A stretch of 6,112 nucleotides of DNA, taken from Akkermansia sp. (GTDB lineage: Bacteria > Verrucomicrobiota > Verrucomicrobiia > Verrucomicrobiales > Akkermansiaceae). The notes under the pieces were generated by a model, which had not been told where the DNA came from, searched no databases, and saw only the letters and a program-made list of their open reading frames with translations. Location: NCBI GenBank assembly GCA_017379255.1, contig JAFNWZ010000021.1, forward strand, positions 1 to 6,112, given 5' to 3'. The translations under genes and the position numbers were made by a program. Positions 5,234 through 6,112 of the stretch are shown one piece after another (position 1 is the stretch's first letter; every line of letters starts with the position of its first letter).

Positions 5234-6112
5234 TTACACGTTCTTGATGATTTCCATCATCGGCATGAACATGGCGAGCACGATGCTGCCTACCACCACG
5301 GCCAGGAACACAATCATGAGCGGTTCGAGCATGGCGGTGAGTGCGGTCACGGTGTTGTCCACTTCTTCGTCATATACTTCTGCCACCTTCATGAGCATAT
5401 CCGGCAGCTGGCCTGTTTCTTCACCCACGTCCACCATGGAAATCATCATGGGCGGGAATACGTTGCAGGCGCTCATCGGGGTGACGATGGATTCACCCTC
5501 GCGCACGGAATCGTGAATCTTGGTCACGGCATCTGCCACCACCACGTTGCCTGCCGTATCGCGGGTAATCAGGAGGGCCTGCAGAATCGGCACACCGGAG
5601 GACACGAGCGTGCCGAAGGTGCGGGAGAAGCGGGCCACGGCGCTTACCTTGGTCAGGTCACCGATCTTGGGCATCTTGAGCACCATGGCGTCCACGGTGC
5701 GGCCGCCCTTCGGCGTGCGCTTCCAGATGGAGATACCCACGATGGCTGCTGCCACAAAGCCGAGGAAGAGCACGGCATTGGGCACAAAGGGAATCACCGA
5801 GTCTGCCATGCAGTTGTCGGAGAAGTTGAACACGAACTGGGAGAGGGCCGGCAGTTCCATGTTCTGGCCTTCGAACATTTCCTTGAACTTGGGCACAATC
5901 ACCAGCATGAGGAAGACGAGGATGCCCACGGCAATCACCATGATGATGGTGGGGTACACCATGGCAGATACAATCTTGGAGCGCAGGCGGTTTGCCTTTT
6001 CCTGGTATTCTGCCAGTCGGTTGAGCACGACTTCCAGCACACCGCCGAGCTCACCGGCCTTCACCATGTTCACAAAGAGCTTGTTGAACATCTTGGGATA
6101 GGTCGAAAGCGC
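5234..6112 (-). CDS. gspF: Type II secretion / type IV pilus inner-membrane platform protein GspF/PilC family, 5'-partial
   Basis: GspF is the polytopic inner-membrane platform that couples the assembly ATPase (GspE/PilB) to pseudopilus growth. The frame is open to the right edge (first residues ALSTYPKMFNKLF), so the ATG at 6091 is internal. About 292 C-terminal residues are present and roughly 110 are missing compared with the usual length of about 400. Both halves of the duplicated T2SSF domain show: the first has MVKAGELGGVLEVVL (16-30), the second ARFSRTFGTLVSSGVPILQA (160-179) and MVDVGEETGQLPDML (226-240). Three membrane segments lie at about 50-75, 105-130 and 260-287, as in GspF. It precedes a GspG-like pseudopilin by 25 bp, the gspF-gspG order of classical type II secretion operons, which favours GspF over PilC. 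The family is certain; which system it serves is inferred. Confidence 0.92.
   Translation of the reverse strand, partial: ALSTYPKMFNKLFVNMVKAGELGGVLEVVLNRLAEYQEKANRLRSKIVSAMVYPTIIMVIAVGILVFLMLVIVPKFKEMFEGQNMELPALSQFVFNFSDNCMADSVIPFVPNAVLFLGFVAAAIVGISIWKRTPKGGRTVDAMVLKMPKIGDLTKVSAVARFSRTFGTLVSSGVPILQALLITRDTAGNVVVADAVTKIHDSVREGESIVTPMSACNVFPPMMISMVDVGEETGQLPDMLMKVAEVYDEEVDNTVTALTAMLEPLMIVFLAVVVGSIVLAMFMPMMEIIKNV

Noticed and set aside
6089..6091. ATG as the start of the GspF gene
   Set aside because: The preceding in-frame residues ALSTYPK match the conserved sequence upstream of the GspF 'N-M-V-x-A-G-E' motif, so this methionine is internal.

Overview
The window looks like chromosomal DNA from a GC-rich Gram-negative bacterium of the Verrucomicrobiota, most plausibly an Akkermansia-like gut mucin degrader. 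This rests on three things seen together. First, a large autotransporter-repeat protein ends in a VPEP-type PEP-CTERM tail with an arginine cluster. Second, there is a family GH89 alpha-N-acetylglucosaminidase, an enzyme type used on mucin and heparan-type glycans. Third, there are type II secretion / type IV pilus family genes (GspF and a GspG-like pseudopilin). The taxonomic call is inference; no rRNA or other marker gene is present.

Layout. Bases 1-2098 (+ strand) hold the 3' part of a large secreted, beta-strand-rich protein whose beginning lies left of the window. Bases 2099-2370 are a short convergent intergenic region with a Rho-independent terminator for that gene, a perfect 32-bp palindrome that fits a terminator for the opposite strand, a further hairpin, and a small heptamer tandem repeat. 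From 6112 down to 2371 (- strand) three genes run in one direction: the C-terminal two-thirds or so of GspF (5' end beyond the right edge), a GspG-like pseudopilin, and the complete GH89 glycosidase. The gaps are only 25 bp and 9 bp, so the three are probably one transcription unit.

How the parts fit. GspF is the inner-membrane platform and GspG-type pseudopilins build the periplasmic piston of a type II secretion system. A predicted secreted glycan hydrolase sits directly after them, which suggests, without proving it, a link between this secretion apparatus and export of the hydrolase. The convergent PEP-CTERM protein is a separate unit, probably a surface or secreted protein handled by an exosortase-type pathway.

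Points worth a second look are the EF-hand-like loop inside the pseudopilin, the pseudopilin and glycosidase lying in the same frame separated by one TAA and three sense codons, a perfect TATAAT just before the glycosidase start, and the glycosidase's N-terminus, which lacks basic residues. I saw no RNA genes, CRISPR arrays, insertion sequences or wholly unfamiliar gene system.
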